Below are positions 43,127-51,911 of a DNA stretch of 64,000 nucleotides, piece by piece. Position 1 is the stretch's first letter; each line of letters starts with the position of its first letter. The notes below the pieces were generated by a model. The model ran no database searches. It was not told the DNA's origin and saw only the letters and a list, made by a program, of their open reading frames with translations. The position numbers and the translations under genes were made by a program. The DNA is from UBA4615 sp964399635 (GTDB lineage: Bacteria > Pseudomonadota > Gammaproteobacteria > Burkholderiales > Burkholderiaceae_E), in assembly GCA_964399635.1 (NCBI GenBank), contig CAYNRU010000038.1:1-64000 (forward strand), in the 5' to 3' direction.

Positions 43127-43265
43127 CGAGACCGCCTTCCTTCGTCTTCGTCGAGACAGTTCTAACGAGAACGAGCGTAACAGCATTCGACGCATCTGAC
43201 AGGCGTCCGCCCGGCGACCGTGTCGCCGCTACGGCGGACCTCGTCGCCGACGGGGCCCCGGCCGG

Positions 43266-44663
43266 CTACACGCGGCGGGCGAGCGCCGCGGCCAGTCCGA
43301 CATAGGCGGCCGGGGTGAGCGCGCGCAGGCGCGCGCGGGCCTCGTCCGGGATCGGGAGCTGGTCGACGAAGCTCGCCAGCGCCTCGGACGTGATCCCCTT
43401 GCCGCGGGTCAGCTCCTTGAGCTGCTCGTAGGGATTGGGCACCCCGTAGCGGCGCATCACCGTCTGCACCGGCTCGGCGAGCACCTCCCAGCAGGCGTCG
43501 AGGTCCTCGGCGAGCCGCTGGTGGTTGACCTCGAGCTTGCCCAGGCCGCGCAGGCACGCGTCCCATGCGAGCAGCGTGTGCCCGAAGGCCGTACCGACGT
43601 TGCGCAGCACGGTGGAATCGGTCAGGTCGCGCTGCCAGCGCGATACCGGCAGCTTGTCGGCGAGGTGGCGCAGCAGCGCGTTGGCGATGCCGAGGTTGCC
43701 CTCCGAGTTTTCGAAGTCGATCGGGTTGACCTTGTGCGGCATGGTCGACGAGCCGATCTCGCCGGCCTTCAGCCGCTGCTTGAAGTAGCCCACAGAGATG
43801 TAGCCCCAGACGTCGCGATCGAGGTCGAGCAGGATGGTGTTGACGCGCGCGAGCGCGTCGAAGAGCTCGGCCATCCAGTCGTGCGGCTCGATCTGCGTCG
43901 TCCACGGGTTGAAGGCCAGCCCGAGCGGCCCCTCCACCACGCCGCGGGCAAACGCCTCCCAGTCGATGTCCGGATAGGCCGACAGGTGCGCGTTGTAGTT
44001 GCCCACCGCCCCGTTCATCTTGGCGCGCGGGCGCACGCCGGCGAGCGTCTCGCGGGCGATCTTCAGGCGGGCCACGACGTTGGCGAGTTCCTTGCCGAGG
44101 GTCGTCGGCGTCGCCGGCTGGCCGTGCGTGCGCGCGAGCATCGGGACGGCCGCGTGCGCATGCGCCATCGCGCGCAGCGCAGCGACGATCGCGTCAAGCG
44201 CCGGCAGCAGCACGGTGTCGCGCGCCGCGCCGAGCATCAGCGCATGCGAGGTGTTGTTGATGTCCTCGGAGGTACAGGCGAAGTGTATGAACTCGGCCGC
44301 GGACTCGAGCTCGGGGTCGCCGGTGACCCGCTCCTTCAGGAAGTATTCGACCGCCTTCACATCGTGGTTCGTCACCGCCTCGATCGCCTTGACGCGCATG
44401 GCGTCGGCGCCCGAGAAGCCGGTGGCGATCGCCCGCAGGCGCGCGCGCGCCGGGGCCCCGAAGCTCGGCAGCTCGGGCAGACCGAGGTCCGACAGCGCGA
44501 CCAGCCATTCGATCTCGACGCGGACGCGGTGGCGCACGAAGCCGGCCTCGGACAGCAGCGGCCGCAGCGCGGCAACGCGGCCGGCGTAGCGGCCGTCCAG
44601 GGGCGACAGTGCGTCGAGTTCGAGGGCGGCGCGGCCGTCGGCGGAGGGTGTGGTTTGGCTCAT
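43266..44663 (-). CDS. purB: Adenylosuccinate lyase
   Basis: PurB acts twice in purine synthesis, cleaving SAICAR and adenylosuccinate. The signature loop GSSTMPHKVNPIDFENSEG has the catalytic Ser, and ARTHGQPATPTTLGKE carries the catalytic His; TSEDINNTSHALML is also conserved. 465 residues. MarR and cytochrome c' lie downstream on the same strand after 139 bp. Confidence 0.97.
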   Translation of the reverse strand: MSQTTPSADGRAALELDALSPLDGRYAGRVAALRPLLSEAGFVRHRVRVEIEWLVALSDLGLPELPSFGAPARARLRAIATGFSGADAMRVKAIEAVTNHDVKAVEYFLKERVTGDPELESAAEFIHFACTSEDINNTSHALMLGAARDTVLLPALDAIVAALRAMAHAHAAVPMLARTHGQPATPTTLGKELANVVARLKIARETLAGVRPRAKMNGAVGNYNAHLSAYPDIDWEAFARGVVEGPLGLAFNPWTTQIEPHDWMAELFDALARVNTILLDLDRDVWGYISVGYFKQRLKAGEIGSSTMPHKVNPIDFENSEGNLGIANALLRHLADKLPVSRWQRDLTDSTVLRNVGTAFGHTLLAWDACLRGLGKLEVNHQRLAEDLDACWEVLAEPVQTVMRRYGVPNPYEQLKELTRGKGITSEALASFVDQLPIPDEARARLRALTPAAYVGLAAALARRV

Positions 44664-44742
44664 GACGGCGCGATCCTAGCACCGCGGCGGCGTTGCGCTA
44701 TATTCGAGGGCCCTCGACCGACGCGCCACCGGAGCGGCCAAG

Positions 44743-45357
44743 ATGAAGCTGATCGGATCCGAAGGCAGCCCGTTCGTGCGCAAGGTGCGCGTGGTGCTCG
44801 CCGAGAAGAAGATCGACTACCGCTTCGTGCGCGAAGACGTCTGGTCCCCGGACACCGTCATCGGGCAGTCCAATCCGCTCGGCAAGGTGCCGACGCTGGT
44901 GACCGACGATGGCGGCAACGTCTTCGATTCGCGCGTGATCGTCGAGTACCTCGACACGGTCACGCCCATCCACCGCCTGATCCCGCCGTCCGGGCGCGCC
45001 CGCGTCGAGGTGCGCTGCTGGGAGGCGCTCGGCGACGGCCTGCTCGACGCCGCGATCCTCGCCCGCATCGAGCAGACGCAGCGCCCCGAGGCGCTGCGCA
45101 GCGCCGCCTGGGTCGACCGCCAGATGGGCAAGGTCGATGCCGCGCTCGATGCGATGGCCAGGGGCCTGGGCGACAAGGCGTTCTGCTGCGAGGGCAGGTA
45201 CACGCTGGCCGACGTGGCCGTGGGCTGCGCGCTCGGCTACCTCGACTTCCGTTTCGTGCACATCGACTGGCGCACGCGCCACCCCAACCTCTCGCGCCAC
45301 GCCGAGAAGCTGTTCGCGCGGCCGGCGTTCATCGACAGCGCACCCGTCGCGGCCTGA
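44743..45357 (+). CDS. Glutathione S-transferase family protein (YibF-like)
   Basis: A 204-residue GST. MKLIGSEGSPFVRKVRVVL begins the thioredoxin fold with the Ser-Pro-(F/Y) active-site turn; NPLGKVPTLVTDDGGNVFDS provides the cis-Pro and Asp-Ser glutathione-binding residues. The helical domain ends near YTLADVAVGCALGYLDFR. YibF-type GSTs have unknown substrates. It is divergent from purB. Confidence 0.87.
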   Translation: MKLIGSEGSPFVRKVRVVLAEKKIDYRFVREDVWSPDTVIGQSNPLGKVPTLVTDDGGNVFDSRVIVEYLDTVTPIHRLIPPSGRARVEVRCWEALGDGLLDAAILARIEQTQRPEALRSAAWVDRQMGKVDAALDAMARGLGDKAFCCEGRYTLADVAVGCALGYLDFRFVHIDWRTRHPNLSRHAEKLFARPAFIDSAPVAA

Positions 45358-45370
45358 ATCCGCCGGGACG

Positions 45371-45394
45371 CCGCGGCCCGGATGCGGGCCGCGG
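45371..45394. terminator. Bidirectional terminator-like inverted repeat
   Basis: A perfect 10-bp stem (CCGCGGCCCG with CGGGCCGCGG) around a GATG loop lies between the ends of two convergent genes, 14 bases after the glutathione transferase and 12 before the end of the glutamate-synthase-like gene. There is no T-tract. Confidence 0.45.
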
Positions 45395-45405
45395 ACGCAG
45401 CGCCC

Positions 45406-47004
45406 TCAGAGCGCCGCAAACGAATCCGCGCGCGCCCGGCCCCAGAACGCGCGGTACACCGGTGCCTCGGCCGCCCCGAGCAGCAGCTCGCCCGGCGACA
45501 GCAGCGGATACAGCGTCGAGAGCAGCCGGATCTCGTGATCGCTGACCCGCCGCACGATGTGGTCGGCGCGCAGCTGCGACGGGTGCGCCAGACCGGCCGC
45601 CGCGATCAGCTCGGCGAGCGCCTTGAGCGTGTTCTGGTGGAAGTTGAAGACGCGCTCGGCCTTGTCGGGCACCACCAGCGCGCGCTGGCGAGCCGGGTCC
45701 TGCGTGGCGACGCCGGTCGGGCAGCGCCCGGTGTGGCAGTTCATCGCCTGGATGCAGCCGAGCGCGAACATGAAGCCGCGCGCGCTGTTGCACCAATCGG
45801 CGCCCAGCGCCAGGGTGCGCGCGACATCGAACGCGCTGGTCAGCTTGCCGGCCGCCCCCAGCCGGATGCGGTCCCGCAGGTTCAAGCCGATCAGCGTGTT
45901 GTGGACCAGCATCAGGCCCTCTTGCATCGGCGTGCCCATCCGGTCGATGAACTCGGCGGGCGCGGCGCCCGTGCCGCCCTCCTTGCCGTCGATCACGATG
46001 AAGTCGGGCGTGATGCCGGTTTCGAGCATCGCCTTGGCGATCGCGAACCACTCCCACGGGTGCCCGATCGCGAGCTTGAAGCCGGTCGGCTTGCCACCGG
46101 ACAGGGTACGCAGCCGGTCGACGAACTGCAGCAGGCCGATCGGCGTCGAGAAGGCCGAGTGCGACGCCGGGGACACGCAGTCGACCCAGGGCGGTACGCC
46201 GCGCGCCTGCGCGATCTCGAGGGTCACCTTGGGGCCGGGCAGCACGCCGCCGTGGCCGGGCTTGGCGCCCTGCGACAGCTTGACCTCGATCATCTTCACC
46301 TGATCGGCGCAGGCGTTCTCGACGAAGCGCGCGGCGTCGAACCGTCCGGCGTCGTCGCGGCAACCGAAGTAGCCCGAGCCGATCTCCCAGGTCAGGTCGC
46401 CGCCGTGCTGCCGATGGTGGACCGAGATCGAGCCCTCGCCCGTGTCGTGGATGAACCGGCCCATCGCCGCGCCGCGGTTCAGCGCCAGGATCGCATTGGC
46501 CGACAGCGAGCCGAAGCTCATCGCCGAGATGTTGAAGATCGACGCCTCGTAGGGCCGGGTGCAGACTGGCCCGCCGATCTTCACGCGGAAATCGTGCGGT
46601 TGCACCGGCGCGGGCACCATCGCATGGTTGATCCACTCGAAGCCGCTCGCGTAGGCGTCGAGCTGCGTGCCGAAAGGGCGCTTGTCGAGCTCGTTCTTGG
46701 CGCGCTGGTAGACGATGGCGCGCTGCAGGCGCGAGAACGGCACGGCGTCGGAGTCCGACTCCAGCAGGTACTGGCGGAGCTCCGGGCGGACCGACTCCAC
46801 CAGGAAGCGCATGTGCCCGACGATCGGGTAGTTGCGCAATATCGAGTGCTGCGTCTGCGACAGATCCCGCAGACCGAGCGCGCAGAGGGCCCCCGCGGCG
46901 GCGCACCACCAGCCGGACATCGCCCCGATCAGCCAGCCTGCAGCGGTCAGCGGCAGGGCGAGCAGCGCCAGGCCGAGCGTCGCATATCGCAGGTACTGTG
47001 ACAT
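45406..47004 (-). CDS. FMN-binding glutamate-synthase-family protein
   Basis: A 532-residue protein of the glutamate-synthase FMN-domain family, without the glutaminase domain. Two N-terminal helices (LGLALLALPLTAAGWLIGAM and SGWWCAAAGALCALGL) suggest a membrane anchor. DLTWEIGSGYFGC, GAKPGHGGVLPG and VIDGKEGGTGAAP form the FMN barrel; the Fe-S motif CIQAMNCHTGRCPTGVA is conserved. The physiological role of these stand-alone proteins is unclear. Start ATG 47004 precedes the first helix. Confidence 0.88.
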   Translation of the reverse strand: MSQYLRYATLGLALLALPLTAAGWLIGAMSGWWCAAAGALCALGLRDLSQTQHSILRNYPIVGHMRFLVESVRPELRQYLLESDSDAVPFSRLQRAIVYQRAKNELDKRPFGTQLDAYASGFEWINHAMVPAPVQPHDFRVKIGGPVCTRPYEASIFNISAMSFGSLSANAILALNRGAAMGRFIHDTGEGSISVHHRQHGGDLTWEIGSGYFGCRDDAGRFDAARFVENACADQVKMIEVKLSQGAKPGHGGVLPGPKVTLEIAQARGVPPWVDCVSPASHSAFSTPIGLLQFVDRLRTLSGGKPTGFKLAIGHPWEWFAIAKAMLETGITPDFIVIDGKEGGTGAAPAEFIDRMGTPMQEGLMLVHNTLIGLNLRDRIRLGAAGKLTSAFDVARTLALGADWCNSARGFMFALGCIQAMNCHTGRCPTGVATQDPARQRALVVPDKAERVFNFHQNTLKALAELIAAAGLAHPSQLRADHIVRRVSDHEIRLLSTLYPLLSPGELLLGAAEAPVYRAFWGRARADSFAAL

Positions 47005-47044
47005 CGCGGAGCCCCGGGGTGTCTCGGATGGCGCGCAGTGTATC

Positions 47045-48211
47045 TCAGCGGTGCCGGGCGGCGAGGTTGCGCACCGACGCGGCCTCGAGCAGCTGCGCGA
47101 CGCGGTCGCTGGTGCTCGCGACCTTCGCGAGATCGGACGGCTCGCAGCGCTCGCCGTGCCGGTCGAGGCCGCCCGCGAGCAGGCCCCACTGGCTGCGCAG
47201 CGTGGCGCCATCGATGCCGTCCTCCAGCCTGGAGGCGTCGAGCAGGTGGCCGAACTCGATGCGCATCGCGAGCATCGCGTCGGCGGACGCCTCGCCCGCC
47301 CCCCAGCAGCGCAACAGGTAGGCACCCGCCATCCGGTGCAGCAAGATGCGCTGGCGTTGCGTGGTCGACGGCGCCGGCAGGCGTTGCGCGGCATCCTCGG
47401 CGAGCGCGCCGAGCTGGCCGGCGACCGCATCCATCAGGGCGGCGATGCGCGGCTCGGGCCGCGTGGCTGTAGCCTCGCGCAGCGCCCGCCAGCGCAGCGA
47501 CATCTGCTTGAGCCGCGCGGCGGACAGGCGTCGCCCGGTCCCGGCGGCGAGCGTCGCGAACACGCGGTCGCCGGCACGCACCGCCTCGGCCAGCCCCGCC
47601 TCGGCCTGGCGCGGGCGGGCCCCCTGCCCGATCTGCGCGTAGCTGCGCACGGCCCGCTGCGACTGCTCGACGACCGAGGCGAGCGCGGCGGCGAGCGCGT
47701 CATCGCGGATCGCCTCGACATGGGGCGGCGCGGGCGCGTCCGGCCTGGATACATGAGGCACCGTCGCGGGGGGCGCCGCAGGCGGCGAGCCCGGCCCGTC
47801 GGCAGGCCGGGATGCCCGCCAGGCATGGGGCGCCGGTTCGGGCGGCACGTCGGAGGCGGTGTCGGTCGGCGGCGCCGAGACGGCTGGCGGAGTCGCCTGC
47901 GTCGAAGGGGCCGTCGTCGCCTGCGTCGCAGCCTGCCCGATCCGCGCGGCCGCGGCCGTCGGGGCATCGATCGGCGGTCCGTCCTGCGATGCGGCCGCGA
48001 CGGCGGCGCCTGGGCCCAGTGCCGCGGCGAGCAGCAGGCCGAGCGTCGCGGCGCACAGGCTGCGAGCGCCGCGCGAGGTCCCGGTCGCCCCGCCCTCTGC
48101 GCCTCGGCGGTGGCGTGGGGGTCGCGGGCCGCCGCACACCACAGCCCGGCGTTGCACGCGGCGGCAGGATCGCGACGCGGCGGGAAGCGGGACGTGGAGA
48201 AGAGGCGACAT
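47045..48211 (-). CDS. Secreted protein with PilJ-like (chemoreceptor N-terminal) domain
   Basis: About 388 residues. An export signal (TLGLLLAAALGPGAAVAAASQ) is preceded by a basic N region, then 120 residues rich in Pro, Ala and Thr. The C-terminal half contains TTQRQRILLHRMAGAYLLRC, resembling the RQRMLSQRMAK-type motif of type IV pilus chemoreceptor (PilJ) sensor domains, and a second such helix earlier (RLSAARLKQMSLRWRAL). No membrane or signalling domain follows. The start is uncertain: ATG 48211, or GTG 48139 closer to the signal peptide. Function unknown. Confidence 0.6.
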   Translation of the reverse strand: MSPLLHVPLPAASRSCRRVQRRAVVCGGPRPPRHRRGAEGGATGTSRGARSLCAATLGLLLAAALGPGAAVAAASQDGPPIDAPTAAAARIGQAATQATTAPSTQATPPAVSAPPTDTASDVPPEPAPHAWRASRPADGPGSPPAAPPATVPHVSRPDAPAPPHVEAIRDDALAAALASVVEQSQRAVRSYAQIGQGARPRQAEAGLAEAVRAGDRVFATLAAGTGRRLSAARLKQMSLRWRALREATATRPEPRIAALMDAVAGQLGALAEDAAQRLPAPSTTQRQRILLHRMAGAYLLRCWGAGEASADAMLAMRIEFGHLLDASRLEDGIDGATLRSQWGLLAGGLDRHGERCEPSDLAKVASTSDRVAQLLEAASVRNLAARHR

Positions 48212-48476
48212 CGCCGAATCGAGCCTATCGGGATCGGCCACGGCCGGATCGCGCGCCCCGCCTGACGGCGAGGCAGGCAGGACCGATGGCGCGCGGCGAC
48301 AAGGGGTCGGGCGGCCCCATGCCGCGCCTGGCGCCCGTACCGCCCGTACCGCCCGTGCCGCGCCTGCCGCCGGCCCGCCCGGATCGCTTATGCCGCGCAG
48401 GGCGCTCGTGCCGCCCGCCGACCCTTGAGCCGCACCACCCGCACGCCCCGGTCGCCCGGCCGGCCGCCGCCCGCGG

Positions 48477-49631
48477 TCACGCCGCGGCCGGCGACCCGAC
48501 GCGTCCGGCCGCGCCTACCGATTCCGCCGCCGCGATCACGCCGCCGCCGAGGCAGGTGTCGCCGCGATACAGCACCGCCGACTGCCCGGGCGTCACCGCC
48601 CACTGGGGCGCATCGAAGTCGAGCGCGAAAGCGCCGGGATCGGCCGCGTCCAGGCGCAGCCGGCACGGCGCGTCCGACTGCCGATAGCGCGTCTTGGCGC
48701 CGAGCGGCGCATCGGCCGAGGGCGGCGCGCCGGCGATCCAGTGCGCGTCGGCCGCCCGCAGCCCGCCCGCCTGCAGCCACGGGTGGTCGTGCCCCTGCAC
48801 CACGTACAGCACGTTGGCCGCCATGTCCTTGCGCGCGACGTACCAGGCCTCGCCGCTGCCCGACCTGCGCCCGCCGATGCCGATGCCCTTGCGCTGCCCC
48901 AGCGTGTAGAAGGCCAGCCCCACGTGCTCGCCCACGCGGTGTCCCGCGTCGTCGAGGATGGGGCCGGGGGCGGTCGGCAGGTAGCGGTTCAGGAACTCCC
49001 GGAACGGCCGCTCGCCGATGAAGCAGATGCCGGTCGAGTCCTTCTTGTCGTGGTTGGGCAGGCCGATGCGACGCGCGATGGCGCGCACCTCGGTCTTGGG
49101 CAGCTCGCCCACCGGGAACATGGTGCGCGCGAGCTGCGACTGGTCGAGCCGGTGCAGGAAGTAGCTCTGGTCCTTGCCCGCATCGCGCCCGCGCAGCAGC
49201 TCGTGGCGCAGCCCGCCCGGCGCCCCGGAGTCCTCGACGTGCCGCACCCGCGCATAGTGCCCCGTCGCGATGCAGGAGGCGCCCATTCGCATCGCGTGGT
49301 CGAGGAAGGCCTTGAACTTGATCTCGGCGTTACACAGCACATCGGGGTTCGGGGTGCGCCCGGCCGAGTACTCGCGCAGGAATTCAGCGAACACGCGGTC
49401 CCGGTACTCGGTGGCGAAGTTCACCGCCTCGATGTCGATGCCGACCACGTCGGCGACGCTCGCCGCGTCGATCCAGTCCTGGCGGGTCGAGCAGTACTCG
49501 GAGTCGTCGTCGTCCTCCCAGTTCTTCATGAACAGTCCGATGACCTCCCAGCCCTGCTCCTTCAGCAGCCAGGCCGACACCGCAGAGTCGACACCGCCCG
49601 ACAACCCGACGACGATGCGCCCGCGGCTCAT
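48477..49631 (-). CDS. mnmA: tRNA-specific 2-thiouridylase MnmA
   Basis: MnmA puts the 2-thio group on U34 of tRNA-Lys, -Glu and -Gln. The PP-loop GLSGGVDSAVSAWLL opens the protein, NPDVLCNAEIKF has the first catalytic Cys and KDSTGICFIGERPF the second. 384 residues. Its ATG overlaps the nudJ stop (ATGA), the usual neighbour in proteobacteria. Confidence 0.96.
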   Translation of the reverse strand: MSRGRIVVGLSGGVDSAVSAWLLKEQGWEVIGLFMKNWEDDDDSEYCSTRQDWIDAASVADVVGIDIEAVNFATEYRDRVFAEFLREYSAGRTPNPDVLCNAEIKFKAFLDHAMRMGASCIATGHYARVRHVEDSGAPGGLRHELLRGRDAGKDQSYFLHRLDQSQLARTMFPVGELPKTEVRAIARRIGLPNHDKKDSTGICFIGERPFREFLNRYLPTAPGPILDDAGHRVGEHVGLAFYTLGQRKGIGIGGRRSGSGEAWYVARKDMAANVLYVVQGHDHPWLQAGGLRAADAHWIAGAPPSADAPLGAKTRYRQSDAPCRLRLDAADPGAFALDFDAPQWAVTPGQSAVLYRGDTCLGGGVIAAAESVGAAGRVGSPAAA

Positions 49632-50125
49632 GGCGCGGGCGCCGCGGCGCGCCCGTAGAGCGCGCTCGGGTGGCTCCAGACGAGGTCCAGCGGATGGCGC
49701 CGCCCGGCGACGAAGTCGGCGACCGTGCGCTCGACGAGCGGGCTGCGGTGCCGATCGCGCGCCTCGAGGATCTCCCCGGGCGTCATCCACAGCGCCCGCA
49801 CGACGGGGTGGTCGAGCGCGCGCTGCGCATCGTGCGACAGCGGGCGGCACACGAACGCATGCCGCAGGTAGGTGACGTCGACGCCCTCCGCGGCGTTCTC
49901 GTAGCGGGCCATGTACAGCCCGAGCAACGCGACCGGCTCGACCTGCCAGCCGGTCTCCTCGAGCGTCTCGCGCACCGCGGCCTGGGCCAGCGACTCGCCC
50001 GGATCGAGGTGGCCGGCGGGCTGGTTGAGCCGCAAGCCGTGCGCGGTCCGCTCCTCGACCATCAGCAGCCGGCCGTCTCGCTCGACGACCGCGGCGACGG
50101 TCGCGTTGGGTTTCCAATAGTCCAT
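49628..50125 (-). CDS. nudJ: NUDIX hydrolase, NudJ family
   Basis: A 165-residue NUDIX enzyme. The box spans GHLDPGES through AVRETLEETGW with the expected Gly, Glu and RE-x2-EE residues. LRLNQPAGHLDPG is characteristic of NudJ, a phosphatase active on nucleoside tri- and diphosphates and thiamine pyrophosphate precursors. It is coupled to mnmA by an ATGA overlap. ATG 50125 (MDYWKPNATVAAVVE) fits relatives better than longer starts. Confidence 0.9.
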   Translation of the reverse strand: MDYWKPNATVAAVVERDGRLLMVEERTAHGLRLNQPAGHLDPGESLAQAAVRETLEETGWQVEPVALLGLYMARYENAAEGVDVTYLRHAFVCRPLSHDAQRALDHPVVRALWMTPGEILEARDRHRSPLVERTVADFVAGRRHPLDLVWSHPSALYGRAAAPAP

Positions 50126-50237
50126 TCCACAGTTTAGCCGAGCGTCTTTCCGATCCCGAATGCCGGAAATGAGCGCTTCGCCGGCGAAGTCCGGGTTATG
50201 CTCCGCGGCTAGCCCCGACTGCCCCGGAGTACACAGA

Positions 50238-51353
50238 ATGAGAATCGGAGTGCCGGCCGAGACGCGCGCCGGCGAGGCGCGAGTCGCCGCCACCCCCGAG
50301 ACGGTGAAGAAGCTGGTCTCAGCCAAGCACCAGGTCGTCGTGCAGTCCGGCGCCGGCGTCGCGGCCAGCGTGCCGGACTCGGCCTACGAGGCAGCCGGCG
50401 CCACCATCGGCGATGCGGCTGCCGCCTTCTCGGCCGAGCTGGTGCTGAAGGTCCGCCGCCCCTCGACCGAGGAGCTGATGCTGATGAAGCCGGGCACCGC
50501 GCTCGTCGGCATGCTGGATCCCTTCGACCGCCCCGGCCTGGAGCAGCTCGCCGCCATGGGCACGATCGCCTTCGCGCTCGAGGCGGCGCCCCGCACCACC
50601 CGGGCCCAGAGCATGGACGTGCTGTCGTCGCAGGCGAACATCGCCGGCTACAAGGCCGTGATGATCGCGGCCAACACGTACCAGCGCTTCATGCCGATGC
50701 TGATGACCGCGGCCGGCACCGTGAAGGCCGCTCGGGTCGTGATCCTCGGCGTGGGCGTCGCGGGCCTGCAGGCCATCGCGACCGCCAAGCGCCTGGGCGC
50801 GGTCATCGAGGCCTCCGACGTCCGCCCCCCGGTCAAGGAGCAGGTCGAGTCGCTGGGCGGCAAGTTCATCGACGTTCCCTACGAGACCGACGAGGAGCGC
50901 GAGATCGCCAAGGGTTCGGGCGGCTACGCGCGCCCGATGCCGGAGAGCTGGATGAAGCGCCAGGCGGCCGCGGTCGCCGAGCGCATCCGGCAGGCCGACA
51001 TCGTGATCACCACCGCGCTGATCCCGGGTCGCAAGGCGCCGGTGCTGGTCAGCGAGGAGATGGTGCAGACCATGAAGCCGGGCTCGGTGATCGTGGACAT
51101 GGCAGTCGAGCAGGGCGGCAACTGCCCGCTCTCGGAGCCGGGCCGCACCGTGACCCGCTATGGCGTGCACATCGTCGGCGAGACCAACCTGCCGGCGCTG
51201 GTCGCGGCGGACGCGTCGGCGCTCTACGCGCGCAACGTGATCGATTTCCTCAAGCTCGTGATCGACGCAGAGGGCGCGTTGAAGATCGATCTCGAGGACG
51301 ACATCGTCAAGGCCTGCCTCGTCGCGCGCGACGGGCAGGTGCTGAGGGCCTGA
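50238..51353 (+). CDS. pntAA: NAD(P) transhydrogenase subunit alpha, part 1 (NAD-binding domain)
   Basis: A 371-residue soluble domain I of proton-translocating transhydrogenase. MRIGVPAETRAGEARVAATP is the start signature; VVILGVGVAGLQAIATAKR is the NAD Rossmann loop, and DVRPPVKEQVESLGGKF and GGYARPMPE (mobile loop with Tyr) are diagnostic. ATG 50238 has GGAG 8 bases upstream. First gene of pntAA-pntAB-small membrane protein-pntB. Confidence 0.95.
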   Translation: MRIGVPAETRAGEARVAATPETVKKLVSAKHQVVVQSGAGVAASVPDSAYEAAGATIGDAAAAFSAELVLKVRRPSTEELMLMKPGTALVGMLDPFDRPGLEQLAAMGTIAFALEAAPRTTRAQSMDVLSSQANIAGYKAVMIAANTYQRFMPMLMTAAGTVKAARVVILGVGVAGLQAIATAKRLGAVIEASDVRPPVKEQVESLGGKFIDVPYETDEEREIAKGSGGYARPMPESWMKRQAAAVAERIRQADIVITTALIPGRKAPVLVSEEMVQTMKPGSVIVDMAVEQGGNCPLSEPGRTVTRYGVHIVGETNLPALVAADASALYARNVIDFLKLVIDAEGALKIDLEDDIVKACLVARDGQVLRA

Positions 51354-51357
51354 ACCC

Positions 51358-51678
51358 ATGGAAGCGATCAACCCCACCGTCGTCAACCTGATCATCTTCG
51401 TGCTGGCCATCTACGTCGGCTACCACGTGGTCTGGAACGTCACGCCCGCGCTGCACACGCCGCTGATGGCGGTCACCAACGCCATCTCCGCGATCGTGAT
51501 CGTGGGCGCCATGCTCGCGGCCGCGCTGACCCAGACGCCGCTGGGCAAGTTCATGGGCGTCGCCGCAGTGGCGCTCGCCGCCGTCAACGTGTTCGGCGGC
51601 TTCCTGGTTACCCGACGGATGCTCGAGATGTTCAAGAAGAAGGAACCCAAGGCCGCCGCGAAGGAGGCCGCGCGATGA
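51358..51678 (+). CDS. pntAB: NAD(P) transhydrogenase subunit alpha, part 2 (membrane)
   Basis: A 106-residue membrane subunit with three helices. VNLIIFVLAIYVGYHVVW, the conserved HTPLMAVTNAISAIVIVGAM, and VFGGFLVTRRMLEMF are PntAB hallmarks. It starts 4 bp after pntAA. The stop overlaps the next gene (ATGA). Confidence 0.94.
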   Translation: MEAINPTVVNLIIFVLAIYVGYHVVWNVTPALHTPLMAVTNAISAIVIVGAMLAAALTQTPLGKFMGVAAVALAAVNVFGGFLVTRRMLEMFKKKEPKAAAKEAAR

Positions 51679-51911
51679 CGCTGCGTGCATTCCTCGTACT
51701 GATGGTCGTGACCATGTTCGCGATCGCGGTCGGTGACCATTTCGCCCAGCAGTTCGCCGCGCCCGGCATGGAGCGGACCTTCTCGGTGCTGGCCATCGCC
51801 GCCCCGATCGTGGCGCCCGCCGCGTGGCTGCTCGGTCGCCTGGGCTGGATCAAGGGGCGCTTCGAGGTCGGCCGCAAGGGCCAGCCCCAGCGCGACGGAG
51901 GCGAGGCATGA
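51675..51911 (+). CDS. Small two-helix membrane protein in the transhydrogenase operon
   Basis: A 78-residue protein with helices at LVLMVVTMFAIAVGDHF and FSVLAIAAPIVAPAAWLLGRLG and a charged tail ending RKGQPQRDGGEA. It overlaps pntAB by ATGA upstream and pntB by ATGA downstream, so all three are translationally coupled. I do not recognise the family. The three-subunit transhydrogenase as I know it needs no such protein. It may be an accessory or assembly factor; that is inference from position only. Confidence 0.7.
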   Translation: MTLRAFLVLMVVTMFAIAVGDHFAQQFAAPGMERTFSVLAIAAPIVAPAAWLLGRLGWIKGRFEVGRKGQPQRDGGEA

